A DNA stretch of 64,000 nt. Origin: Sweltsa coloradensis. Its lineage: Eukaryota > Arthropoda > Insecta > Plecoptera > Chloroperlidae. The stretch spans positions 1 to 64,000 of the forward strand of contig JAMZAV010011137.1 in NCBI GenBank assembly GCA_024449915.1. The letters run 5' to 3'. Below are positions 35,397-48,309 of this stretch, piece after piece. Position 1 is the first letter of the stretch, and each line of letters begins with the position of its first letter. The notes under the pieces are model-generated. The model had not been told where the DNA came from and did no database searches. It saw only the letters and a list, made by a program, of their open reading frames with translations. The position numbers were made by a program, and so were the translations under genes.

Positions 35397-36349
35397 ATTC
35401 GTCCCGTTTTTTAGGGACCTGTCCCGGTGTCCCGACAACTGTTCACGGGACGCTGTTTTGTCCCGTTTTTGTAAATATACCGATTTCACGTGTAGCTCGT
35501 GGCTCGTCTGCTGTAAATTTACGGACTACGCGTATTCTGTATACACTTTTCTGCTGGCCTTGACTTTGCACGAATGAATGCGTCATCAGCAGGCGGAGTG
35601 TAGAGGGGGGGGTGGGGTTGGTTGACGGCATCAGTTACACGAATTGTCCCGAGCCCCAACGAAGTTTTTGTCGTTTTGCAGCCAAGCAACATGATAAAAC
35701 ATAACTGTGAGTATCACAATAAATATTTAATTTGATAATTCACCCAAAACAAACCTTCCTCGAGTCCTTGCTTGCTCAGATCGTTGTAAATGCTGTCGTG
35801 AGGAAAAAATATCAAAAAAATTTAGAGTGCAAGCAAGCCTACTTCGCCTGCTTATTTGTAGAACTGATTGTATTCAAACAGATAGAATATATAGTTCGCA
35901 ATTCGATATTTAATTATTATTAGCAGCAATTAAATGGTGGGGAAGCTAATTTTGATTTGAAAACATATTTTTACTTCATAGCCTCACTTTTACGAGATAG
36001 TTTTTTCGTCTCGTACGCGTGCGTGAGTGTGTAAAATGCCGCCGCCTAAACGTGTGTTTTCAATGACGATGTTAAGAAGGACTTTCCTTATCTTGTTAGA
36101 CACGAGACTGATAATGACAAAGTGTTTTGTACGATCTGCAAAGCAACATTTTCTATAGTTATTATCCATTAAGGTAAACCCCCGAGTTGTCATTTTTCAG
36201 TTAAAACATGACAAAATAATTGTAGTATGGTGAAATTTTTTTTCACCTTCGGCGAAAAGGCCTCCGGCGGCTGGGGCTTCGCCCCAGACCCCAGCTACAG
36301 CCGCCAGAAGTTTGTCCCGCTTTTTTGGTTTGAAAATCTGGACACCCTA
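35397..36349 (+). mobile_element. hAT element relic with BED zinc finger
   Basis: Left end TAGGGTGTCCATTCGTCCCG, right end (reversed) TAGGGTGTCCAGATTTTC, so the terminal repeats agree over 11 bases. Near 36036 a + strand frame opens MPPPKRVF and, after an indel, reads NDDVKKDFPYLV and DNDKVFCTICKATFSI: the first half of a BED zinc finger (C-x2-C), the DNA-binding module at the start of many hAT transposases. The His half and catalytic domain are missing. Flanks GCCTAGAT and GCCCTAGT look like a mutated 8-bp target duplication. Confidence 0.7.
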
Positions 36350-36924
36350 GCCCTAGTTACAACCGTGGAATCATTATGTCCAATCATGTGTTGTTTCCTG
36401 AAGATAGCCCATGCCCTAAACCTGCTTCATACTAGGCCGTGGTGATGCCCTAGGCTTAGGGTCCAGTCATATTTGAATTGCTTATGGCCATGTTCATTGT
36501 TTAGGGCACTTGTTCTAAAAATTTGGACAAATCAACGATTTTTTACAGTTAACTTAAAGTCATATTATCACATTGCATTGTCCGTAACGTTATGTTAAAC
36601 CTTGGGCCTTTTTTATTTTAGGAATTTAGAAAAAAAGAAAATCGGTCAATAATTAAACAAGTTTCGAGCAATATTATATAAAACGTACAGTGCGTGACGT
36701 CACCACTCAAGACGTAGTTGGATGCCTACTGACCTTTGCTACCGCCTCTAGGATGAATGCGGCTGTTTCACCGCCTGCCCATTCAACACCAGGGGCACGG
36801 GACGGGCAGTTAAAGTGTTTATTCTCATCTCTATGCTGACCTTTCAATTCTTTAGATGGTATTGTAATTTTTATGAATTTGAGTAAGAGTTTTATATTTT
36901 CCACCAGTTTCATTTAATACCTTA
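36350..36924. other. No recognised feature
   Basis: No gene recognised; the minus-strand 68-aa frame at 36707 has no known domain. Confidence 0.4.
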
Positions 36925-37258
36925 GACCTATGAAAAAATAGCATTTATACTCTGAATATTTAGCATTGATCTTTCCAAATTTAGCATTTTGTAGCATTAA
37001 TTTTCTTCTTTAAACCAAAACCCCAAATGTGAAAAGTTTCTTGTATTTTTAATGGGGAATGAATTCAAATTATGCTTTAGTATAGGAACATTTCAATTCA
37101 ATGTAATCACTTTAAACGTTATAATACAATGCTAAACCAATTCTCAATTGGTATAGGTAAACCTTATTTTCAGTAAATTTAGCATTTTGTAGCGTTTTTA
37201 AGAATTTATACTCACTGATTTAGCATCAATAACCTAAAACGCTAAATTTTCATGCCTC
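36925..37258 (-). mobile_element. hAT-like end with TAGCATT repeats
   Basis: TAGCATTT/TAGCATTA words recur from 36928 on. The right edge, reversed, reads TAGAGGCATGAAAATTTAGC, a hAT-like terminus. No left terminus was identified. Related words occur near 41020-41115, downstream of the hAT transposase. Confidence 0.4.
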
Positions 37259-37382
37259 TACTAATCGTCATTTTGTACAACTTTCAATAGGCAAGTGTTT
37301 AGTACCTATGATCCTGTACATAGGTATTATTATTATTATTGGATATTGCTCAACGTCTCATATTTATGCAACTTGGCTAATC

Positions 37383-37625
37383 GAGACGAAGGGAGGGACG
37401 TAAGGGATGACGCGGGGGGACAATGGGTGGACAGGCTTGTGCTGGTCAGAACCAGCCACAAGCTTATGGGGAGGGCAGGCGTTCCCCCACGTCGTGGTCG
37501 TCTCCGTCTGTGTCACCATCCGTCCGTGTTGTCGTTGCTGTCGGAGAGGCAGTCAAAGGGAAGGGGAAAGTTCCCCGACGACGACCCAGAGCTCACCATT
37601 AGTTTCAGGGAGAAAATTTCCCCTA
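37383..37625 (+). repeat. Dispersed GC-rich repeat (ACCAGCCACAAGC family)
   Basis: Shares with 59815-59990 the segments TGCTGGTCAGAACCAGCCAC, CACGTCG.GGTCGT, CGTCGT and CCCCGACGACGA..AGAGCTC. Overlapping + strand frames are products of this repeat; they have no recognised domain. Confidence 0.55.
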
Positions 37626-38165
37626 ATCACGGGCCATACCACGAGAAGGTTACGAGTTGGAATTTCATGGCCCAGGGCAGGGCTACACGAGTAAATTTGT
37701 TGGTTACAAATTTCAAGTTCCTAGGGTTAATTTTCAATAGCCAGTTTTTATATCCCACTGGCGACTTTTCCCTTTGGAAACGGTGGAAAAACAACTTGAT
37801 CGGACTGACCAATTTGGTGTTATATCCAAACGCATAACATAAAACACCGTGGACAAAGCAACGCCACAAGACATTACCACGTATTCATGGTTGAATTTTA
37901 GGGCAGAGTGCGACTCAAGGTAAGCCAAGAGTAGGAGGACTGGAGGGTGGCCCGGCCTGGCTAATGAGATGGGCTCGTTCTGCGCTGGAGCATTTAGTGT
38001 CACGCACGGTGTCACGATACACGCGTGACTTATATTATCACGCAAATTCACGGTACCTATTCAAAGCATTCACGTTCACGCACAATCACGAAGAAAGTCG
38101 TGAATCACGTCAAGCGACCGCCACTAGTCAAAACACTTCCCGGCCCTCTTCTCTGCTTGGCCTGA

Positions 38166-40851
<2,686 letters not shown>

Positions 40852-41009
40852 TGATGTCACAGCGACTGGTTGCCCTTTGCAAAGTTGAATTTGCTTCGCA
40901 ATGTTCATGGGCTTCATGACCTTGAACATAATAGCAAAAAAATAATCAAGCTTTCTTTGGTATAAGATTATGTTAGTAGACCTTTAAAGTGATTACTTAT
41001 TATTAGAGA

Positions 41010-41130
41010 CAATGATTTATAGCTTTAATTTTTAAGAAATGTAGCATTAATTATTTAAAAAATAGCTTTTATAGCTTTAATTTTGTGTTTTTATAGCGTT
41101 TATAGCTAAATACGATAATGTCAAGGAATG
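41010..41130 (-). repeat. TAGCATTA/TAGCTTTA repeats downstream of hAT
   Basis: Repeated TATAGCTTTAATTTT and TAGCATTAATTA words lie just 3' of the hAT transposase. Similar words occur at 33005-33085 and 36925-37258, where they end in a hAT-like terminus. This may be the 3' end of the element. Confidence 0.45.
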
Positions 41131-41242
41131 GGAGTCGGCAAGAGGGGGAAAAATATTGAATTAGCAAAATCACATGGAATATGTTTATTGCAGGGGAAAA
41201 ATTTAAAAACCTTCTATTGAGGCCTAACTAGGTACTATTTAC

Positions 41243-42265
41243 CTATTGATTGAAGCTCAACATGGCACAAGTTTCTACAGTAGAGTGCGTCATATTCGTT
41301 CTACGATCTGTCAATACAAGATTATACCTACTAAAAAACCTCTCCGCATCCACGCTGTTCACAGGGGCCCATACAGTCATCAGAGCTGCCTCAGCAAATT
41401 CTTTGTGAACAATTTTTACAGTTAAGAGTAGCTGAATTATGTCCACAGTGACTCCATCCCTCACTTGCTCCACAACCTGTCTCTGAAAATACCTGAAACC
41501 TTCCAGGAATGCACTGTCACCAACAGATTTAAATGTTGATGAAAGCCTACTTTTACTTGCTAAAAGAATAGGGTCTGATCGCTGGACATTCTGACCTACA
41601 ATCGCAGGATTAAACAGTTTACCTGCGTTCTCAAGAAACAGATTAGTGCTGTTGTCCTGGCGGTTCAGCATATGAGATGCCAGTTTCACAGCACTCTTCT
41701 GACAACTCTCTATTATCTGGGTTTTTATTTGGGTTAACACAACCAGGTTCCTAACCTCCTGCACAACCTGTAAGGTTTTGGGTGGGAAAACACCTTCACT
41801 CAATTTTTTTAAAGTAAGGCTTAATGACACCAAGTCCTCCCAAAGCAAATGAGCGTAAGGATATTTTGATCCTTCCAAAACATTTATCAGTTTGACAAAT
41901 TGGCCACACACTTAGTCAACAAATGTCAAATTAACACAAAGTACAGTTGCCTTTTTATTATCTGCAAACTGCTCCAGAATGTAATCAATACTCGAGTTTT
42001 TGGGTTCATACTCCTTCATGAAATGGATGAGAGCATCCTTGTACTCGGCTAGATATTCAACTGCATGGAACCACGTTTTCCATCTAGTTATGACAGGACT
42101 AGGAAAAAGTTTTGCTTTCATTTCAGGATAATTCTCTTTTAAGAAATATATGTACGCACTTTTCATCTTACGAGCATTAAGGAAGGCCATTTTAGTTTTA
42201 GTTACAAACATGTTCAACTCTTTTAACTCTTTGTGAGAAACATGCAGAGATAGGGTAGGAGACCA
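41243..42265 (-). mobile_element. hAT transposase, C-terminal part (CGGBP1-like)
   Basis: Two minus-strand frames in tandem, 42334-41912 and 41911-41243. The first contains ELNMFVTKTKMAFLNARKMK, then FPSPVITRWKTWFHAVEYL (the R-W-x-S/T-W motif of hAT enzymes) and ends at a stop within VNLTFVD. The second ends PVNSVDAERFFSRYNLVL and TDRRTNMTHSTVE, the C-terminal dimerisation region of hAT transposases, here of the kind related to CGGBP1 BED-finger proteins. hAT transposases cut and paste DNA with 8-bp target duplications. The part upstream of ELNMFV is separated by a ~2.7-kb insertion. The internal stop and the insertion make it non-functional. Confidence 0.85.
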
Positions 42266-42330
42266 ACAGCTTACCTGAAGTGGAGTAGGCGCGCCGTGAT
42301 GGAATACATAAACACAAATAAACAAATACA

Positions 42331-42372
42331 ACACTACATTTCAAACGTTTCGGTCTACGTGACCTTCCTCAG
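42331..42372 (-). ncRNA. Hammerhead-like ribozyme core (candidate)
   Basis: On the minus strand CTGAGGA is followed by AGGTC-ACGTA-GACC, then GAAACG and a small hairpin ACGTT-TGA-AATGT, then A. This has the CUGANGA and GAAA boxes and a short stem III of the hammerhead type reported from Penelope-like elements. Against it: one unpaired A next to stem II and no clear stem I. Candidate only. Confidence 0.3.
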
Positions 42373-42784
42373 TGAGTAGAGAAGAGTTACTGAGGTGAAA
42401 AACTAAAGCTAGGTAGCCGTTGGCTAGGGTGGGGTGAAGTGAAAGATGAGTGGGGGGTGTGGAATGGGTGACAGGGAGGGGTAGAGAGGAGGAGAGGGAG
42501 GACTACCCAAGGTTTAAGTTAGGTTTGTGGCGCGATTTGCAAATCCATTGGTAGGCCAGTTCCCATCTTCTCAGTTCTCCATCGTGTACAGTGGGAGGGA
42601 GTGACCTGATGACACAAACTGTGAAACAGGTCACGAAGAAAAGGCCATGCCCATTGGCATGCAATGCCACAGGTTTCTCGAGGTTCTCCTCTCTTACATC
42701 CTGTCTGTGCCCATTCATTCGGGTTCGGAGAGTATTAGTGGTAAGTCCAACGGTATAAGGGTAATTTGACGGAAATGTTATTTT

Positions 42785-43671
42785 TAGGGATGTCAAACGA
42801 TTAAATTATTATAATGATAATCGAATTCACTTTCACCTCCATAATCGATTATTAATCGATTTTAATCGTTTTGTACAATGTCGGTATAGTAGCCAGTTTC
42901 TTTCAAACTTCGGTCTGGTTTCGGTTAGTTTGAATCGCCCGCGCAAGGCATGAGCTCGCATCGGCGCCGTGGCGGGGACTTGAGCACTCACAACAATCTC
43001 GAAGAAGACAGTCGGGAGCATAATCAAGAGGAAGTGGCGGGGTAGATAAAGCATACGAGATGGAATTGGCATCAATGCTGTGATCAAATTCAATTGTTTG
43101 ATGCCATGTTGTCGAAAACTCTTGGCCTAGGCCGAAACACAACACCAGAGCAATCACTTTTGTCACACTCAAGACGCCATGTTACGTAAAGGTGCAACTA
43201 CTGCTCGGCGTTTCAGGCGCGTTGAGTGCGTTACTGTGTTTATTGACTGCCGCGCCAACTACGCCGCGTGGAACGCTTAAACAGAATACAGCTTTAACTC
43301 CGCCCACTCCTTCCGACCTTGCACGGCCAGCGCATGCGCACATGATGACAAGGCAAGGCTGGTACGAACGATGTATTTTGCGACGTCGCTTCAATCAAAT
43401 GTGGATCGGGAACAATCTCGCGTGCTAGAAATTGATGAAAACGTATCTCACGGGCGAGCAAGACATTAAATCGGCGGTTATCACGGCGTATTTGGCGGGA
43501 AAACGTAACGTACGGGAACGTTTCTCGCGGGTAATAGGCGGCGGATCTTGAAAACTAAATTTAAAAAACCGCAAAAATTTAAAATCGATTATTTTTAAAA
43601 AAATCGATTAATCGTTTTCAATTAATAATCGATTAATCGAATCGATTTAATCGTAATCGTTGATACCCCTA
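42785..43671. mobile_element. hAT-type MITE (ATCGATTA ends), exact TSD
   Basis: Left TAGGGATGTCAAACGATTAA; right, reversed, TAGGGGTATCAACGATTACG. Flanked by the exact 8-bp duplication GTTATTTT (42777-42784 and 43672-43679). Both ends are rich in AATCGATTATTAATCG words. The 887-bp element is inserted in the Penelope-like element. Its GC-rich middle (42950-43530) has short frames on both strands without recognised domains. Confidence 0.9.
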
Positions 43672-44083
43672 GTTATTTTTGTATTAAATTTATGATTTTC
43701 CTTTTTCTAACTGAATACTATTATTATGTATTTACTTGGTTTTTGGCCGCGGAAAGTAGTTTCTGGACTTTTTTAATCACTTTTAGTTTGCTTAAAGCGG
43801 TTGTTTTGGTACTAGTTCAGTTGGTGTGGTCTAACTTTTCAACACTATTTTTCCAAAGAAAACAATAAAAAACAACTTCAAATGAGAAATAAATGAAGAA
43901 CTCATTATTAACGATTTATTTTTACTAATCACTCTGAAAATATACCAATTATATAGAATAGTGAACACAGATTGAACACAAACACTCGCTCATGTCACTG
44001 TCATTTGGTCGCCATGTTTGTAGTAACGTCTTGATTTTACTTACTAGGCCTACCAACCTTTTTCACTAAAATACTCCACCTAC

Positions 44084-44167
44084 AAAGCCTTTAACGTCGC
44101 TATTTTAAATATAAATGACTTTCACCACAAAAGGACTTTCGTTTAAAATAGCGACGTTAAAGGTTTT
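44084..44167. repeat. Hairpin MITE (AACGTCGCTATTTTAAA)
   Basis: Arms AAAGCCTTTAACGTCGCTAT at 44084 and the reverse complement ending AAAGGTTTT at 44167 pair over 26 bp around a ~32-bp loop. Parts of the arm recur at 28815, 48476, 48718 and 49627. Confidence 0.7.
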
Positions 44168-44937
44168 GAAGTTTTTTTTGTTACTATAACAAAAAAATTG
44201 TGATGATTCTATTTTGGTTTTTAAAAATTATGTTCTTGTAAGGTTATTTTGCAGTGAGCACAACATCTCAGCAGGTAGGCCTAGACCTATAGGCCGCGTC
44301 ACTCCTCGCTACGTTTTGTCATGTTTTTTTTGGAAATTGTCGGTAAAAGTGGGTTTCCGCGTGTATATTTTTAATTTACTAGAGATTTTGCATGGTTTTG
44401 AACAACAACAAAAAAAAATGGGGCAAAATTAGCCATTCCGTCATACTACCCTTGTTCCAAGTCCAACATACTCAGCGGGACATCGGGTGCATCGAAGTTG
44501 GTAGATGATGTTGCTAGTGCCACAGTTGTTGTTGTTGCGTATGTCATAGGTCTTATTAGTGAGGTGGGCAGAGAAGGTATTGACTGGTACATGCATGGGG
44601 CACGTCTTGCAACTGGGTCTGTGACAAGGGGAGGAACCGTGCATGACCGCTTCTCCTTGTTGGACCTTCTGTGGATCTCTCCTCACTAATAAGTCACCAA
44701 GGTTGGGGGGACGCTTAAATGCCACCCTAGGGATATTCTGGCTGAGATCTTGAGTCATGGGTGACGCAGCCAGGATGTGACTCCCCCCTTGAAGGATGGC
44801 ATTTAAACGTTGGAGACCAGGGTGCCACCTGGTGACTAGCGGGACGATGTCGGTCTTGGTGTTAGGTTGGGTGGGTGGTGGTGTGACGGTGTGCTGTCTG
44901 GTCAGCCGTTGATGGACCTGTTCCATCTCAACATATC

Positions 44938-45359
44938 TCCCACCAAGTTCACCTTGTGTGCCCAGCACTGGAAATGGAGCAAACGATCTCCTGCAATAAT
45001 GTCAAGTGCCCGAAAACAAGCACCCATATATGGTGCAGAGTCTGATACAAGTCCATAAATGTTTTCCCACTTAATATTGTAACTGTTCAAACAATCCATG
45101 ATGGCTTGAGCACATGAGGAAGAATCTGCTCTGTCCAGGAAGGTGCAGGAAGCTAGCTGAACCTCCTGGCTTGCAGTAGGAGTAACAGTCCTGAATATGA
45201 TTGCTAAGACACAGCGTCCTTTGCAGTCAGTGGTTTCATCCACAACGATGACGATTGGTTTGTCCTTGAAATTCTGGCCCACTTCCTCCCGAATTTGCTC
45301 ACCACATGAATTTAGATGTGTTCCCCGTAAAGTATCCGCCTTAGGTAAATCCCCAGAGC
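44938..45359 (-). mobile_element. hAT transposase, central catalytic part
   Basis: Minus-strand frame 45384-44902 encodes SGDLPKADTLRGTHLNSC, IVIVVDETTDCKGRCVLAI, CAQAIMDCLNSYNIKWENI, GLVSDSAPYMGACF and HFQCWAHKVNLVGD. VDETTD and SDSAPYM contain the first two acidic residues of the hAT catalytic core, and CWAHKVNL is the C/H motif typical of the family. An acceptor-like GGCCCAG precedes SGDLPK, so the true exon probably starts near 45359. The frame breaks at 44938 where the Penelope-like element enters. Confidence 0.88.
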
Positions 45360-45384
45360 CTGGGCCCCTATTCAGTAACTTCAC

Positions 45385-45704
45385 GGGTTCAACTCTGTCA
45401 CGGGACCGACTCTGTTGTTGTTGGTCGAGGTCGAAAGGTATGATTTACATGGCAGTGGACGGTCAAATGTGAATAAATGATTCGCAGTCAGTTGTCAAAT
45501 ATTCGAAATGACATAGATGTGTGTATTATTTCCAATCGGGGAGAAATTGGATTTAAATGGTATAATTTCATGAGAAAAGGGAACGCACGGGACTTTTAGG
45601 GGTAGGCCCTTACTAGAGGTTGGTTTTCTTTGAGCATACTATTGTTATTCGTTTGAGAAAGTTAATAATCTGGTTGTGTTTACGTGTAGGCCAAGGCTTA
45701 TCAT
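45385..45704 (-). repeat. Likely hAT intron sequence shared with 22180-22510
   Basis: Lies between the acceptor of the central hAT exon and the donor at 48136. Its reverse complement matches 22180-22510. It is interrupted at 45705 by a MITE. Confidence 0.55.
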
Positions 45705-46771
45705 TAGGGGTGTGCGAGTACTCGAAATGTCGAGTTTTTTCGAGTTTTTTTTTATACTCGACATCGAGTCGAGTTTGGTTTTAGGCTCGAAGTTTTCGAG
45801 TCGAGTTTTAAACATATGAAATCCTATGAAAACTGAAAAGAACCATCATCACAGTAGGGCTAGGCCTACGTACAGAGACCTGGGCCTAGGCTTATTACAA
45901 CCTAGGCCTACTACGTGTGTACTGTGATGGCAAAAAGTAGGCCTTGGCCCTAGAGACTGCGTGCTTTCAAAATTATATCGATAAACAACAACGGAGACTT
46001 GGATGCGGGAATAGGACTAGGCCTAGGCTTAACCTAGGCCTACACGGCGTCGAAAACAAATATCCTTTATTGGTTTCGTTGCGTCTATATCACTAATATT
46101 TCAGATCAACTATCGAGAAGAAAGAATGCCAGTGAACATTCCATTAATGCACTTTTTACGTATTTTATAAATAATCGTAGTTGGCGTAGTTTCAAGTTTG
46201 ACATGTTTTATGTCTCTTCCTTCAATCTTCCATCTTTGCTTTGTTGATGCCAGTCTGTTTGATGACGCGAGCGACGCGTGGCGCGCTCCGTCGGCCATCG
46301 CTAGAACTAGAGTCGATAAAGAAGGTTCTTCTTTATCGACTTCTTTATCGACTGCTGGAACTGGTTCCATTCAAGGGCGCGGAATATTCAAATGTGCTGA
46401 AATAGCATTGGATATGCCTAGACCGCGAATATTATAATGCGAGTGCGAATTTGGAGGATTTTTTTTCGGATTAAAACATCGCAGCAGTATTGTTATGGGG
46501 CCAGGAACTCTTGATAACATTCTGTTTAATTATAATTTTATTGAAATTGACCAGCACAAAGGGCAGGAAGGCCTCAATAGCCTAATGCAAGTACAATGAT
46601 GTATTTTTTATATGTTTGCAACAGAAAAATCGTTGTGTTCCAAGTGGACCAACTAAATTAAAAATTAAAAAATTTGAAATGAATACTCGACTCGACTCGA
46701 TACTCGAGTATTTAAAGGAATACTCGACTCGACTCGACTCGAATTCAAAATGTGCTACTCGCACACCCCTA
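45705..46771. mobile_element. hAT-type MITE (TCGAGT ends), exact TSD
   Basis: Left TAGGGGTGTGCGAGTACTCG; right, reversed, TAGGGGTGTGCGAGTAGC. Exact 8-bp duplication CTTATCAT at 45697-45704 and 46772-46779. Ends consist of CTCGA/TCGAG words. 1067 bp. The interior includes AGGCCTA-rich sequence and a GC-rich patch at 46260-46350. Confidence 0.92.
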
Positions 46772-46779
46772 CTTATCAT

Positions 46780-47343
46780 CCACCATTTTATACAAATATA
46801 ACCGAGTCGGACTCGGTTGTCACGGATTATATCGCAACGATATCGACCTCAACTGGGTCGATCACTTACAACCGAGTCGATTACAGTAGAAAACGCCTGG
46901 GTCCAACTCCGTCAGAGTTATAGAATCGCAGTCCTGGTATGTACCAATGAGCAAATTTCAAACTAATTAAAACTTGTGCCACATCATAATAAAGTAGGAA
47001 TTAGTAGACTTTATATAGGCCTAGACCTAGCCTAGACCATTCCACGAGTAGGGCCTAGGCCTACAAGTTAGTTGGCAAGATATGCTTCTACCGTCATTTT
47101 AGGCCTAGGCCTAGACCATTCCACGAGTAGGCTTGGACCGGATTGGACTTTGCTGGCAATCTATATTATGCTGTCAACAGAAGTAGTATTTTTCGTGTAC
47201 AAAAAGAATACTAACCCAGAGAAAACCATTCCACGAGTAGGCCTAGGCCTATGAGTTGGCAAGGTATGCTTAGGCAGTCATTCTACCGTCAATTTAGGCC
47301 TAGGGTCTAGACCACATGATTGGTTTGTCAAGAAAGCTAGGGC
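46780..47343. other. Gene-free, AGGCCTA-rich spacer
   Basis: Several near-copies of AGACCATTCCACGAGTAGG occur at about 47033, 47112 and 47223, giving a loose tandem repeat of 80-110 bp. No gene. Confidence 0.5.
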
Positions 47344-47351
47344 CTAGGTAG

Positions 47352-48050
47352 TAGGGGTGTGCGGGTACCCGAAATTTCGGGTCGGGACGGGTATTTAGTA
47401 CCCGAACCGAAGCGCGACAATTTGGAACCGACTTCGGTTTGGTTCCGGGTATTTGAATCGCGCGCGCAAGTTAGGACTTCTCGCCAGTAGAAGGCTTTCA
47501 ACTTGAACAGTCAGCCGGTCCAGGTGGATCGAGCGCGCACTTGGTTCGGCGCATGTCCCCTCTCTCCTCTCAGTCGACCTTCCCCGCCCTACCCACCCGT
47601 GAACAGTCAGCTGTGAAGTGGATCGTACGCGCATCGATGTGCGCACGGCCCGGCCCACCTCTCAGCCAGCCGGCCTTGGCTATGACGAGTTACATCGCCC
47701 CGCAGCTATCTCTCTCGCACTCATTACGCTTATGGGCTAACACACGATGCAGCAACGGCGCTGGACTTTTATAGATATTTTAGTCCTGTTACGTAAATAT
47801 TTTGTGTTATCATTCATAATCAAGTAATGCACATAAAGACTTCTATTATTTGTCAATTTTGTAGATATTTGTATGTTTTTACACAGGCCTGTTCAGTTGT
47901 CAAGTGGTTAATCTCAGTAATCCATAAACATTTTTATTCATATTTTGATAGAACCGAAACCGGAACCGAACCGGAACCGAAAAATCGAGTACTTTACTAC
48001 CCGGAACCGGAACCGGAACCGAAACCAAAACCTGGAACCGCACATCCCTA
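47352..48050. mobile_element. hAT-type MITE (GGAACCGGA ends), exact TSD
   Basis: Left TAGGGGTGTGCGGGTACCCG; right, reversed, TAGGGATGTGCGGTTCC. Exact 8-bp duplication CTAGGTAG at 47344-47351 and 48051-48058. Ends are CCGAACCGAA / GGAACCGGAACC words. 699 bp, with a CpG-rich middle (47450-47720) that has only unsupported short frames. Confidence 0.92.
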
Positions 48051-48135
48051 CTAGGTAGAACAATTTATTTGGCCTAGAGCCTAAAATTACGTCATGGTTT
48101 GGGCAAGGGGTAGGCCCTAGGCCAAGGCTAGGTCA

Positions 48136-48309
48136 ACTTACTTGTTGAGGTATTCTCGCATGGCAGGATGGTCCAGTTTTTCCAGAGGAATGTTTGCTTT
48201 CAGGCACAACATCACAGTGTCCATTATGAAAGATGTCTTTTCTGTTTTCGATTTCTTCATTTTTTCGTTCATGTCTTGCAATGTAGCCTGTCGTTTATTA
48301 TTAGGCAGA
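48136..48309 (-). mobile_element. hAT transposase, N-terminal linker part
   Basis: Minus strand reads LPNNKRQATLQDMNEKMKK, then MDTVMLCLKANIPLEKLDHP and AMREYLNK, followed by a GTAAGTT donor. This joins logically to GSGDLPKADTLRG at 45359 by splicing, although the phases differ by one base in this assembly. The segment AxIPLxKLxxPxxRxFL is typical of CGGBP1-like hAT proteins. It is cut off upstream by the element at 48310-49879. Confidence 0.75.

Larger units (their letters stand above)
42266..44937 (-). mobile_element. Penelope-like element inserted in hAT gene
   Basis: Interrupts the hAT transposase between HKVNLVGD (ending near 44938) and ELNMFVTK (starting near 42215). Minus-strand frame 44968-44441 carries PLVTRWHPGLQRLN, CHRPSCKTCPMHV, and SNIIYQLRCTRCPAEYVGL: a Cys-rich motif and the start of a GIY-YIG nuclease as in Penelope-like retroelements. 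Frame 42796-42503 carries VGLTTNTLRTRMNGHR and GELRRWELAYQW, the rest of that domain. Between them lie an exact hAT MITE (42785-43671) and a hairpin MITE. The two halves overlap at VGL, so they could be one split copy or two. The reverse transcriptase core is not present. Confidence 0.8.

Noticed and set aside
37295..37837. 180-aa open frame
   Set aside because: It runs through a dispersed GC-rich repeat also found at 59815-59990; no recognised protein and no conserved frame between copies.
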